This document shows positions 1 to 6,172 of a stretch of DNA of 38,072 nucleotides, piece by piece; position 1 is the stretch's first letter, and every line of letters begins with the position of its first letter. A program made the position numbers and the translations under genes. This DNA comes from Nitrospirota bacterium. Its GTDB lineage: Bacteria > Nitrospirota > 9FT-COMBO-42-15 > HDB-SIOI813. The notes beneath the pieces are model-generated. The model ran no database searches. It was not told where the DNA came from and saw only the letters and a program-made list of their open reading frames with translations. The stretch is from NCBI GenBank assembly GCA_020851375.1, contig JADZCV010000033.1, positions 1-38,072 of the forward strand, given 5' to 3'.

Positions 1-270
1 ACAACCGGAAGCGGCCTTGGCTATCAGATCACAACCGACTTTACGCCTTACAGGGGATACCCGGAGCTTGCGCAGGGCGATGCTGACGCCGCAGACTGGA
101 TAACGAATGCACTCCGTAAGATAGACCAGGATATAGGGACAGGCGTAATCGGTGGAGGCACTTCCACGAGCGCCACGGCAGGCAGTCAGACACTACCGTC
201 CAATCCGGCTGGTTTTATCAATGTGATCATTGCTGGAGTGGCAAGGAAGATCCCGTACTATAACGTATAG
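1..270 (+). CDS. Tail fibre-like protein, C-terminal part (5' end missing)
   Basis: Frame 1 is open from the first base to TAG at 268-270 and gives 89 residues. It begins TTGSGLGYQITTDFTPYRGY and continues with LAQGDADAADWITNALRKID. This block is typical of short phage tail or fibre-tip proteins that begin MPxYKTGxVSVTNGS. Exactly such an N-terminus starts at 37921 at the other end of the window, so the two pieces are probably one gene in a circular genome. The C-terminus (SNPAGFINVIIAGVARKIPY) resembles the closing strand of a tail-tip protein. The family recognition is from memory; the link to the window's end is inference. Confidence 0.75.
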   Translation, partial: TTGSGLGYQITTDFTPYRGYPELAQGDADAADWITNALRKIDQDIGTGVIGGGTSTSATAGSQTLPSNPAGFINVIIAGVARKIPYYNV

Positions 271-286
271 ATTATTACTTTTTATC

Positions 287-321
287 ATTTTACGGAAATT
301 GCACGGAATTTGCCGTAAAAT
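287..321. terminator. Hairpin between tail gene and attP; possible bidirectional terminator
   Basis: Arms at 287-295 and 313-321 pair perfectly over 9 bp (ATTTTACGG with CCGTAAAAT). The stem continues with AAATT/AATTT after one bulged G and closes on a 6-base loop, GCACGG. A and T runs flank it on both sides, so it could end the rightward tail transcript as well as leftward integrase read-through. It lies on the far side of attP from the integrase, the same relative place as the lambda sib element. Confidence 0.5.
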
Positions 322-400
322 TGGGGTATTTTGAGGCATTTTGAGGGGTGTGTCAGGTTTGTCACAAACACCATAACCCCCTGAAATGCTTGATTTTATT

Positions 401-446
401 TGGTGGGCCGTGGAGGGATCGAACCTCCGGCCCGCTGATTAAGAGT
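401..446 (-). other. attP: attP core: 3' part of tRNA-Lys(CTT)
   Basis: Read on the minus strand, these 46 bases match the anticodon loop (CTCTTAA, anticodon CTT), the variable region, the T arm (GGAGG TTCGATC CCTCC), the 3' acceptor strand ACGGCCC, a discriminator A and CCA. The 5' half of the tRNA is absent and the sequence departs from tRNA after about position 446, so this is not a functional tRNA gene. Tyrosine-integrase phages commonly carry such a 3' tRNA fragment so that the host tRNA is rebuilt on integration. The integrase gene ends 55 bases away. An imperfect inverted repeat (GGGGT/ACCCC, about 345-380) beside it might hold integrase arm sites. Confidence 0.85.
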
Positions 447-500
447 TTGTTTAGTATGATTCCGCTCCATTTCAGCCCATAACGCAACTATCAGAAAGAT

Positions 501-1703
501 TTAATAAAACTCATCTTCGCCCTTTTCGTCAAACATGGATTTATCGTTAATTTCCATTTGATTCGTTTGCAGTTTGTTTGCAGATTTATCTCCAAAGAGA
601 CTATCTTCAAGTCCTTTTACCGCAGCCTCCTGGAGCCCTGGGAGGGCGTGGCTGTATATGTCCATTGTGATCCCTATTCCAGAATGACCAAGGCGCTCGG
701 AAACAATTTTGGGGTGAACTCCCTGATGCAGGAGCAGTGTCGCATGACAATGCCTTAGATCATGGAACCGGATGACGGGGAGTTTTGCTCCCTGGGTGAC
801 TCGTTTAAAATCCCTGGTTGCCAAGTTGTGTGCGTGGACAGGCTTCCCATTTTGCTGGCAGAAGATAAGATCATGATCTTTATAATCAGCCCCGAAAAGG
901 CGCCGGTGATCGTTCTGCTCCTCCCGAAGATTTAACAGCTCGTCTACGACTATTTGCGGTAGAGGTACCGCCCGTCTGCTCTTATTGCTCTTGGGTTCCT
1001 TAAAGAGCTGGACCTTCCCGAGGCGATAGAATGTCTGTCGAATGCGGGCCACTTGCCGAGTTAAGTCCACATCTTGCCAGCGAAGTCCTAAGATTTCCCC
1101 TTGACGCATACCTGTCATAATAGCCATCAGGTAAATCCTGTAATATAAAGACTGCTGCGCACTGATGAGAAATTTCTTAACCTGTCCCTCATCCCATATT
1201 TTAGGCTCAGGTTTATTCTTCCTCGGTGGATCCACCATCTCACAGGGATTTCTTACCAGGAGTCCCCAGCGGACAGCATGCTGCAGGGCCTGACGAAGTA
1301 CCCTATGATGATAGAGCACTGTAGTTGGTGAAAGCCCAGTAGTTAATCGCTCACTGTAGTAACCCTGAATTTTCTGCGGAGATAGTTTGGTTAAAGGGAT
1401 ATTGCCGATGCACGGCTTTAAATGCAGTTTGATTGTTTCTTTATAACTTTTAAGAGTTGTTATTGCAACGGATCCAGAGGCATAATCTGATAGCCATTGA
1501 TCCAGATATTCACCAGTCTTTAATTTATGCGTCGGGATCGTCCCACCGCCAAGGAGCTGGCTCAAGAGATTTGTAAGATGTGTTTCAGCTTCTTTCCTGG
1601 TTCTGTGGGAGAACCACTTCTGCCGGCGCTTGCCTGCTTCATCCGGTTCGGTATCAATGACTACTGCGTAGCGTTTGCCTCGTTTTCGGATGTGTCCGCG
1701 CAT
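501..1703 (-). CDS. int: Tyrosine recombinase (phage integrase)
   Basis: A 400-residue site-specific recombinase that should integrate the phage at tRNA-Lys. The order is a short basic arm-binding region (about 1-45, RGKRYAVVID), a SAM-like core-binding domain (about 60-155) and the catalytic domain. All catalytic residues are visible: Arg200 (TGMRQGEILGLRW), a Lys near 238-241, His314 and Arg317 (HDLRHCHAT), His340 (RLGHS) and nucleophile Tyr350 (DIYSH). The length is normal. The 50 residues after the tyrosine are acidic and probably a tail. Its 3' end faces attP, as in lambda. The ATG is fixed by the N-terminal domain start and by a promoter so close upstream that the mRNA should be leaderless. 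Confidence 0.96.
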   Translation of the reverse strand: MRGHIRKRGKRYAVVIDTEPDEAGKRRQKWFSHRTRKEAETHLTNLLSQLLGGGTIPTHKLKTGEYLDQWLSDYASGSVAITTLKSYKETIKLHLKPCIGNIPLTKLSPQKIQGYYSERLTTGLSPTTVLYHHRVLRQALQHAVRWGLLVRNPCEMVDPPRKNKPEPKIWDEGQVKKFLISAQQSLYYRIYLMAIMTGMRQGEILGLRWQDVDLTRQVARIRQTFYRLGKVQLFKEPKSNKSRRAVPLPQIVVDELLNLREEQNDHRRLFGADYKDHDLIFCQQNGKPVHAHNLATRDFKRVTQGAKLPVIRFHDLRHCHATLLLHQGVHPKIVSERLGHSGIGITMDIYSHALPGLQEAAVKGLEDSLFGDKSANKLQTNQMEINDKSMFDEKGEDEFY

Positions 1704-1711
1704 ATTGGCGT

Positions 1712-1740
1712 AGTATAATGTTTATGTTAAAGAGAATCAA
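1712..1740 (-). promoter_or_regulatory. Sigma70-type promoter of the integrase
   Basis: On the minus strand, TTGATT (1735-1740) is followed by exactly 17 bases and then TATACT (1712-1717). A start site about 7 bases after the -10 box would be near 1705, within two bases of the integrase ATG at 1703. No Shine-Dalgarno sequence could then be present, so a leaderless transcript is predicted. This separates the integrase from the genes upstream of it. Confidence 0.6.
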
Positions 1741-1771
1741 CTATTAATCTGAACAACTATTAATCAGCGAC

Positions 1772-2215
1772 CTAAAACGCCTCTCCCCTAAAATGCGGAC
1801 ACCACCAGACCCCCTGCTTTACTGCTTCCGCCTGGAACTGATCTTCAAGTGAAGAGGGATGATGCCCTCCGATTTTAAGCGGGTGAATATACTGACACGG
1901 TGACAAGGGTATGTATGTCTTTGGCTTATCCTCAAGTTCCATCTCCTGGTGGCGCTTTCTGATCTGGACCATGGGATCATCTCCCTCGAGGGCCTCTTCA
2001 TAACCCTCAAGAATCTCGTCATACATATCTGACATACTTACCGATAGCGCAAGTCTCCTCCCTTCTTCCTTTGCATCAACACCAAACATCCAGCAATATG
2101 CCCTGTAGTCTCTGCAAAGCAGGCTACGCATGTAACACTCAAGAGTTTTATTTGTCTCCCATGGCATCACCGGCATGTTGTTAATCTCGATGCTGACACC
2201 TTTCCATGACCGCAC
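1772..2215 (-). CDS. Unknown acidic, Cys-containing protein, possibly missing its N-terminus
   Basis: The frame gives 147 residues from a GTG start with no ribosome binding site. I do not recognise the family. It has scattered Cys and Trp (CYMRSLLCRDYRAYCW, WWCPHF), a highly acidic stretch around residues 65-85 and a Pro/His-rich C-terminal third. The upstream frame is closed by TAG near 2245 and has no ATG. A small ORF with an excellent ribosome binding site overlaps the 5' end in another frame. The protein is therefore either translated by coupling from that ORF or is the body of a gene broken by a one-base frameshift. It sits in the cargo block between integrase and repressor. Confidence 0.55.
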   Translation of the reverse strand: MRSWKGVSIEINNMPVMPWETNKTLECYMRSLLCRDYRAYCWMFGVDAKEEGRRLALSVSMSDMYDEILEGYEEALEGDDPMVQIRKRHQEMELEDKPKTYIPLSPCQYIHPLKIGGHHPSSLEDQFQAEAVKQGVWWCPHFRGEAF

Positions 2216-2279
2216 TATCTGGAAGAGTTTCTGAAACAGCTTTAACTGCTGCTACAAATAATAAAAATATTCTTTTCAT
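2181..2279 (-). CDS. 32-residue hydrophobic leader ORF (signal-peptide-like)
   Basis: AAAGGAGGG, 8 bases before ATG at 2279, is one of the best ribosome binding sites in the region. The product starts MKRIFLLFVAAVKAVSETL, which looks like a signal peptide or small membrane anchor, and stops at TAA 2181-2183. It overlaps the 5' end of the 147-residue ORF by 35 bases in the other frame. A shift of one base would join the two into one protein with a hydrophobic N-terminus. Alternatively it is a coupled leader peptide. Confidence 0.5.
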   Translation of the reverse strand: MKRIFLLFVAAVKAVSETLPDSAVMERCQHRD

Positions 2280-2311
2280 GATTAGTCCCTCCTTTATTGG
2301 CCCTATAAACC

Positions 2312-2686
2312 CTATCTGATAACTGTTTCAATTCCGCTCCCGGGTAATTCCTTTCCGCAGTACCGGCAAACAATCGCTTCAGCCTTTATCATCTCCGCAC
2401 AGTAAGGACATTTTTTCATGTCTGACGATAGAGTAAACGATCTCTTTGTTTTGCAATACGGACATTCAATCGCTTCTTTCCGGCGCCATTCATTACATTT
2501 AAGACACTTCCAGCCATCCTTGCTAAAATCCTCTATCTTTATTTCTGGCAATACAAGAAGAATTAAAACTACGAGCGGTGTGAGGAGTAGGCTACATACT
2601 ACCCATCCACCAATGGAACGCTTCTTTTGTTTTGCCAGAAGATAGGCGAGAATGGCGCCTATGATCCAGACTGCTACAAATGGCAT
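2312..2686 (-). CDS. Small membrane protein with two cytoplasmic zinc ribbons
   Basis: This 124-residue protein has two predicted transmembrane helices (about 3-18 and 27-46) with a basic loop between them (KQKKRS). Two four-cysteine zinc ribbons follow: C61-C64/C75-C78 and C93-C96/C107-C110 ([18 protein letters not shown]). The second ribbon is of a type common in bacterial membrane proteins. The N-terminal membrane part resembles the minus-strand moron at 29765-29944 in its VW...A..Y.LA..K.RS pattern. It lies in the lysogenic cargo block and may act at the cell envelope, for example in superinfection exclusion, but that is a guess. The ribosome binding site is weak (AGGG). Confidence 0.75.
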   Translation of the reverse strand: MPFVAVWIIGAILAYLLAKQKKRSIGGWVVCSLLLTPLVVLILLVLPEIKIEDFSKDGWKCLKCNEWRRKEAIECPYCKTKRSFTLSSDMKKCPYCAEMIKAEAIVCRYCGKELPGSGIETVIR

Positions 2687-2707
2687 TTCAGTTTTCCCTG
2701 CCTTAGA

Positions 2708-3514
2708 TTAAAGATGCTTCACCCAATGCTCTTCCGAGATGATTGATACAGGGCTACCTTTCTCCTTCAATTCAATAGCTGCCTTTATTTTTAACCCGTG
2801 TGTCGAGTGTTTCCAATCAGTGCTCCCAAGCAAGCCGATCACAAGATAATTAGTTTTCTGAGTGACATTTGATTGAGGTATGCCGCCTCTATATGTAATT
2901 TCCCTCTCGCATTTATTTCGTGCGCCATAGCAAAACTTTCCAGTTAAACAAAATTGCATGCTTTCAAATATAATCGGAGGTGCTGGTTTATCAAGAGGCA
3001 ATAAAGTTGAAGCATGGGAAAGATTCTCAATTATTTCTCCGGTGCTATAATCAATTAATTCATGTTCTGGCCTGCATCCAGTTATCTCAGACAACAAATT
3101 GAAAAGCTCCGCTCTTTCGCCATCATCAATGATATTGTCCTCAAGAATTTTCTCTATTCGGGAGGCCAAAATATTAGCAGGCCATGTATCCACGATCTCC
3201 CTACTCAGATTAAGCCAATGGGCAAGAAATCGGGCTTCGCTGTCATGTAATATCCTATCCGCCTGAATGCCCTTGCAAAGGCCTATTAATTCATCAATGG
3301 TTCTATTTGTAAGACGTTTTGCACTGAAATTTCTATTGATTGGTTGGCCATGGGGACCAAGATTCTTGCTATTATTACGAATCACAGTATCGTTGGTCTG
3401 CTTTTCCTCATTTTCAACTCCACCTAATCCAATTGTTACGATTAAATCCTTTTCTTCAGGCATAGGACACCCACATTCAAGCGAGTCATGTTCAACACAG
3501 TAATGGTATTGCAT
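2708..3514 (-). CDS. BRCT-domain protein with helical TerB-like region
   Basis: The C-terminal 80 residues form a BRCT domain of the bacterial ligase/exonuclease type: FCLTGKF, RGGIPQSNVTQKTNYLVIG, then KIKAAIELKEKGSPVSIISE and a final Trp. Before it is a helical region with an acidic EF-like look (LEDNIIDDGERAELFNLLSEITG) that often accompanies BRCT in bacterial accessory proteins. The N-terminus has CVEHDSLECGCP, perhaps metal-binding. BRCT domains bind partner proteins or DNA ends; no catalytic domain is present. I chose ATG at 3514 (268 residues) because GGAGGAG lies 5 bases before it; the GTG six bases upstream would overlap that site. The role is unknown. Confidence 0.85.
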   Translation of the reverse strand: MQYHYCVEHDSLECGCPMPEEKDLIVTIGLGGVENEEKQTNDTVIRNNSKNLGPHGQPINRNFSAKRLTNRTIDELIGLCKGIQADRILHDSEARFLAHWLNLSREIVDTWPANILASRIEKILEDNIIDDGERAELFNLLSEITGCRPEHELIDYSTGEIIENLSHASTLLPLDKPAPPIIFESMQFCLTGKFCYGARNKCEREITYRGGIPQSNVTQKTNYLVIGLLGSTDWKHSTHGLKIKAAIELKEKGSPVSIISEEHWVKHL

Positions 3515-3516
3515 AA

Positions 3517-3595
3517 TCACTCCTCCACGTTTTCAATGTCGGCCTTCCCCATCTCGTAATCATGCTGGACCTTCTGATATTCCCAACGGGGACAT
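3517..3595 (-). pseudogene. 25-codon ORF interrupted by a possible C-run frameshift
   Basis: AGGG lies 8 bases before ATG at 3593-3595, but the frame soon stops. In the other frame the sequence reads CPRWEYQKVQHDYEMGKADI and ends at TGA 3517-3519, directly coupled to the BRCT gene. Removing one base from CCCC just after the ATG would give an intact protein starting MSRWEYQKVQHDYEMGKADI. It is either a real small gene with a sequencing or natural frameshift, or a remnant. Confidence 0.35.
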
Positions 3596-3598
3596 GAA

Positions 3599-4033
3599 TT
3601 ATTCCCTTATGATCTGACATTGGACTATTTCTTCTTCGCCAACTGATGTTGGAACGACGGCGAGATGAGGGAGTAATCGTCCCCAGAAATTAAAGTTGGC
3701 CACTGCCTGAATAAAATATATCTTTCCAGGCTCAACTTCAATTGATAAACTCTCAACCATTATTGGACTCTTTGACCAAATAGTTACTTTGCCAGGTATT
3801 GCCTGGAAATAGAAATAACTGCCACTCAACATTACGACGTCTCTGGCTTCTGTACTTACTTCCATAGTTCTGATTGTGCCATCAGGGGGCCGGTAAACAT
3901 AAATGAGGGACTGATTGATGGGAATCTCATTTATTCCTACAAAATGCGGCCCGAGTGGGACACATGAGGTGCAAGCCATGAATAAAAAAAAGATAGCAAT
4001 GACTATCTTAATAAATGTCTTATCTAACACCAT
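3599..4033 (-). CDS. DUF2846-like lipoprotein
   Basis: Read from ATG at 4033 this is 144 residues. The alternative ATG at 4048 is less likely, because GGGAG sits 8 bases before the 4033 ATG. The N-terminus is a lipoprotein signal: charged VLDK, hydrophobic IVIAIFFLFMA, then Cys21 (FMAC), with Cys24 (TSC) as an alternative lipobox. The mature part has SLIYVYRPPDG and PGKIYFIQAV, the beta-strand pattern of DUF2846 proteins. It is probably anchored to a membrane facing the periplasm or surface. Prophage lipoproteins near the repressor often alter the lysogen surface or block superinfection; that role is only inferred. Confidence 0.8.
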   Translation of the reverse strand: MVLDKTFIKIVIAIFFLFMACTSCVPLGPHFVGINEIPINQSLIYVYRPPDGTIRTMEVSTEARDVVMLSGSYFYFQAIPGKVTIWSKSPIMVESLSIEVEPGKIYFIQAVANFNFWGRLLPHLAVVPTSVGEEEIVQCQIIRE

Positions 4034-4097
4034 AATGTTTACTCCCATTCAATATCCAACTGGTAAACGTTCTCCCATACTCTGCAATAGCTCCGAG

Positions 4098-4472
4098 TTA
4101 TTGTCCGGAATGTTTGATGTTTTTTTTGATGTCTTTCTCTTTATCAGGATTATCCAAGAAAGCCTCAATGTTCTGTTTAATTGCTACAATGGTCTTATCC
4201 TGCTTCTCCCGGAATATCCTCAGCAGTTTTTCGACGTATTCTTTTTCATCTTTGTCTTGTAATAAAACAACATCAGGATTATCACCGGTAAGGAGTTCCT
4301 CAACGGTGACTCCTAAGACCTTGGCAACTTCATAAAGCTCATTAGCTTTTGGAATTGAGCCTCGCATGATGCTATTAACTATCCCCTTTTTTATACCCTT
4401 AGAAATTAAAGCATGCGTGCCACCGTGGTTTTTTGAAAATTCTATGTAGTTGTCTTTTAAGGACTTTCCCAT
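4098..4472 (-). CDS. XRE-family repressor-like regulator
   Basis: This 124-residue protein has a lambda-repressor-type helix-turn-helix at about residues 15-60 (THALISKGIKKGIVNSIMRG, then KANELYEVAKVLGVTVEELL). A charged helical C-terminus follows, with no LexA/S24 self-cleavage domain. It is transcribed away from the rightward early promoter at 4500, the usual place for a lysogeny repressor. Loss of repression would need another route than RecA-stimulated self-cleavage, such as an antirepressor. Repeated ATCAACTG motifs in the adjacent control region are candidate binding sites. Confidence 0.85.
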   Translation of the reverse strand: MGKSLKDNYIEFSKNHGGTHALISKGIKKGIVNSIMRGSIPKANELYEVAKVLGVTVEELLTGDNPDVVLLQDKDEKEYVEKLLRIFREKQDKTIVAIKQNIEAFLDNPDKEKDIKKNIKHSGQ

Positions 4473-4477
4473 AATAG

Positions 4478-4542
4478 TATCAAGTAGTACAAATAATGCT
4501 TGACAAATGTATCAACTGATGTATACTTCTCTCCATCAACTG
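4478..4542. promoter_or_regulatory. Candidate operator repeats in the divergent control region
   Basis: GTATCAA occurs at 4478 and again at 4509. ATCAACTG occurs at 4511-4518 and 4535-4542, 24 bases apart. The first ATCAACTG extends into the palindrome ATCAACTGAT (4511-4520). These sites lie inside and just after the rightward promoter, so a bound repressor would block it. A leftward promoter for the repressor should also lie here, but I see only weak candidates such as TTGTCA with GATACT. Confidence 0.45.
4500..4527 (+). promoter_or_regulatory. Rightward early promoter
   Basis: TTGACA (4500-4505), 16 bases, TATACT (4522-4527). This is a near-consensus sigma70-type promoter starting transcription near 4534, toward the non-coding region and the early genes. 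Candidate operator repeats overlap its spacer and flank its start point, as in a PR-type phage switch. Confidence 0.7.
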
Positions 4543-5134
4543 GGAGATAGTTAATGATCAATTATTCAAAAGCATCAGTGGGTGATGGTTACTTTGCTAT
4601 ACCGCTGTCTATGGCCTGCCATAGAATAAAATGCATTGAAGTAATCAGGATATGGCGCTCCTGGCTTCAACGTACCACAAAACAGCAGCATTCTGACTGT
4701 AACCATCTGGTATTGCATCTCAACAGAGACCCCTACTTCAAACTGACATTTGCGATAGGAGGACTTCATCACACACCGGTGATGAGATGTCTCTTCTACC
4801 TTTTACCCTCGATCACCCATCAGTCAGACTTCAAGGGGTGTCAGCCCCAAAGCAAAGAGGGTGAACTCAAAAGTTTGGTCATATTAATGAACCTCCTTTT
4901 GAGATTTCGGGGCTTAAGCCCCGAGTCGAAAACAGCTTGGGCGGGCAGACTATCTCCCAAAGACACGTCTATGCCCGGCCAGGAACAGAAAGGCCCTGTG
5001 GATCCCTGCCGGAGACCGGGGCCTTTCCTGTATTTATTAGTGTTTATATCACATCCCCCTACAGTAGTAAATAGATTATTGTCCATATTTAGCGTGTCGT
5101 CAGCTAACCAGTTAAGGGAGGGTTTAAGGGTTCC
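4543..5134 (+). ncRNA. Hairpin-dense untranslated region; candidate structured RNA
   Basis: About 590 bases follow the early promoter and contain no credible gene. Long open frames exist on both strands, but their composition and lack of ribosome binding sites mark them as chance. The region is rich in inverted repeats: CTATGG/CCATAG (4609-4624), TCATCAC/GTGATGA (4766-4785), GGGG/CCCC (4835-4848), CTCAAAAG/CTTTTGAG (4866-4904), the perfect 16-base palindrome CGGGGCTTAAGCCCCG (4908-4923), GGGCAGAC/GTCT-AT-GCCC (4943-4976) and the long stem at 4985-5031. Several arms (GGGGCT, AGCCCC, CTTGGG, CCCAAAG) could pair in alternative ways. It may be a structured leader, an attenuator or a separate small RNA. 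It matches no RNA family I know. Confidence 0.4.
4985..5031 (+). terminator. Strong stem-loop, possible terminator or attenuator
   Basis: ACAGAAAGGCCC (4985-4996) pairs with GGGCCTTT and CTGT (5019-5031), with one bulged C and a loop of about 22 bases. It is followed by ATTTATTAG, not a clean T run. It could terminate or attenuate the early transcript before the first gene at 5135, or be the 3' domain of a structured RNA. Confidence 0.4.
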
Positions 5135-5389
5135 ATGCACAGAAGTTTATTAGCTCCACAATGCATAAACGAGTCGCTTGAGCCTGCCACTGATGCTGTC
5201 AAGAGGAAGCTAAGGGTTTGCGCAAATATCGCATGCAGGGAGCTGTTTCAGCCACAAAGAGACTGGCAGAAGTTCTGCTCCACTGAATGTCATGATGATT
5301 ATCATTCGATGGCTCATCAGATCGGGACTGCCGCCCTCGATGCTGTTTATGGTCTTAAGATAGCGAAGGAGGGCAGGAATGACCAGTAG
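5135..5389 (+). CDS. Small treble-clef zinc-finger protein
   Basis: This is the first early gene, 84 residues. The centre reads CANIACRELFQPQRDWQKFC, followed by STEC and then HDDYH. It is a CxxxxC...CxxxC treble-clef finger that recurs in small phage and plasmid regulators. It probably binds zinc and DNA or RNA. It overlaps the next gene by 11 bases and so is translated with it. AAGGG lies close to the ATG, a modest ribosome binding site. Confidence 0.65.
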   Translation: MHRSLLAPQCINESLEPATDAVKRKLRVCANIACRELFQPQRDWQKFCSTECHDDYHSMAHQIGTAALDAVYGLKIAKEGRNDQ

Positions 5390-5882
5390 AAAGACTGAAT
5401 TATTCTCTAATCCTTCATCTCTCCGGGAAGCCCTCTATGACATGGTTCATCGCTCGAAGATTCCAGCAAAGGCACAGGTTGAAGAGCTTGGAATCTCATA
5501 CTCATATCTCTGTAATGCATCAAACCCAAACCTTGAGGGAGAAGGGTTTGATTATCAGTTACGGCTCTTAATCCCTCACACAAGAATTACTCAGAACTTC
5601 ACCGCTCTTAACTTTATTGAGCAATCACTTGGGAGAATTGCCATTCAGATACCAAATGCTACCCCGTCAACCGGTGACCTTGTTAAGGAGTTCTCAAGGA
5701 CTACATCTGAATTCTCTGACATCGCACGCGAGATTGGAAATGCACTGCAGGATGACAAGATAACAGAAGCCGAATACCGGCGCCTGGAGAAGGAGAGTTG
5801 GGAGTTGATCCGCCAGACTATTCTACTGCTTGAAAAAGTCAAAGAGGCGGTAAGACCTAACGGGGGTGCATATCATGAGTGA
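5379..5882 (+). CDS. Phage regulatory protein, CII-like (CP76 family)
   Basis: This 167-residue protein matches the CP76/CII-type phage regulator pattern. An N-terminal helical DNA-binding part (SLREALYDMVHRSKIPAKAQ, then LGISYSYLCNASNP) is followed by LLIPHTRITQNFTALNFIEQ, SLGRIAIQIP, and a C-terminal coiled helix ending in KESWELIRQTILLLEKVKEA. The family is thought to act in the lysis-lysogeny decision or early gene control. A strong AAGGAGGG precedes the ATG, and its end overlaps the next gene. Confidence 0.8.
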   Translation: MTSRKTELFSNPSSLREALYDMVHRSKIPAKAQVEELGISYSYLCNASNPNLEGEGFDYQLRLLIPHTRITQNFTALNFIEQSLGRIAIQIPNATPSTGDLVKEFSRTTSEFSDIAREIGNALQDDKITEAEYRRLEKESWELIRQTILLLEKVKEAVRPNGGAYHE

Positions 5883-6153
5883 GAACAGTGCTACAGGCAT
5901 AGAGAGGTTCTCTCATCGGCGCTTACTCCTCACTGTAAAAGAGGCTGCTGAAGTGCTGGGTCTCTCTCCCCGTATGGTCTACGAATTCGCCAACAGAAAG
6001 ATGTTCCCTGAGGGAGTGGTAATCAGGCTGGGTAAGTCTATGTACCTGAGTCGTCCACGTCTTGAGATTTGGCTTGGTGCAAGAGAGAAGGAAGAGAAAG
6101 AGCGACAGGAATTGAGGGTGAGAACTGCTGGGGTTGTCTGGCCTCGGTATTAA
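5875..6153 (+). CDS. Excisionase-like HTH protein
   Basis: This 92-residue protein carries a MerR/excisionase-type winged helix at about 18-62: LLLTVKEAAEVLGLSPRMVY, then a recognition wing with VVIRLGKSMYLSRPRLEIWL. Such proteins bend DNA at att sites or regulate transcription. I chose ATG at 5875, which overlaps the previous stop as ATGAGTGA and has GGGGG 8 bases upstream; a GTG at 5866 is in frame. It is the best candidate for the recombination directionality factor of the tyrosine integrase. Confidence 0.75.
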   Translation: MSENSATGIERFSHRRLLLTVKEAAEVLGLSPRMVYEFANRKMFPEGVVIRLGKSMYLSRPRLEIWLGAREKEEKERQELRVRTAGVVWPRY

Positions 6154-6172
6154 AGAAAGGGAAGGCGATAGC

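Noticed and set aside
401-446. A complete tRNA-Lys gene
   Set aside because: Only the 3' part from the anticodon loop on is present; no D arm or 5' acceptor strand exists beyond 446.
4034-4130. Frameshifted extension of the repressor through an A-run, ending in YCRVWENVYQLDIEWE
   Set aside because: The alternative frame reads plausibly for about 25 codons, but there is no clear slippery site in phase and the repressor already has a normal end.
2181-4472. Known toxin-antitoxin or restriction-modification system among the cargo genes
   Set aside because: No methyltransferase, nuclease or toxin motif is visible in these proteins.
4841-5140. Open frame of 99 codons on the minus strand
   Set aside because: It runs antisense through the hairpin region with no ribosome binding site or coherent protein pattern.
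4554-5153. Open frame of 199 codons on the plus strand
   Set aside because: It has no ribosome binding site, a composition unlike the other proteins, runs through several palindromes and into the first early gene, and has no recognisable motif. Treated as non-coding.
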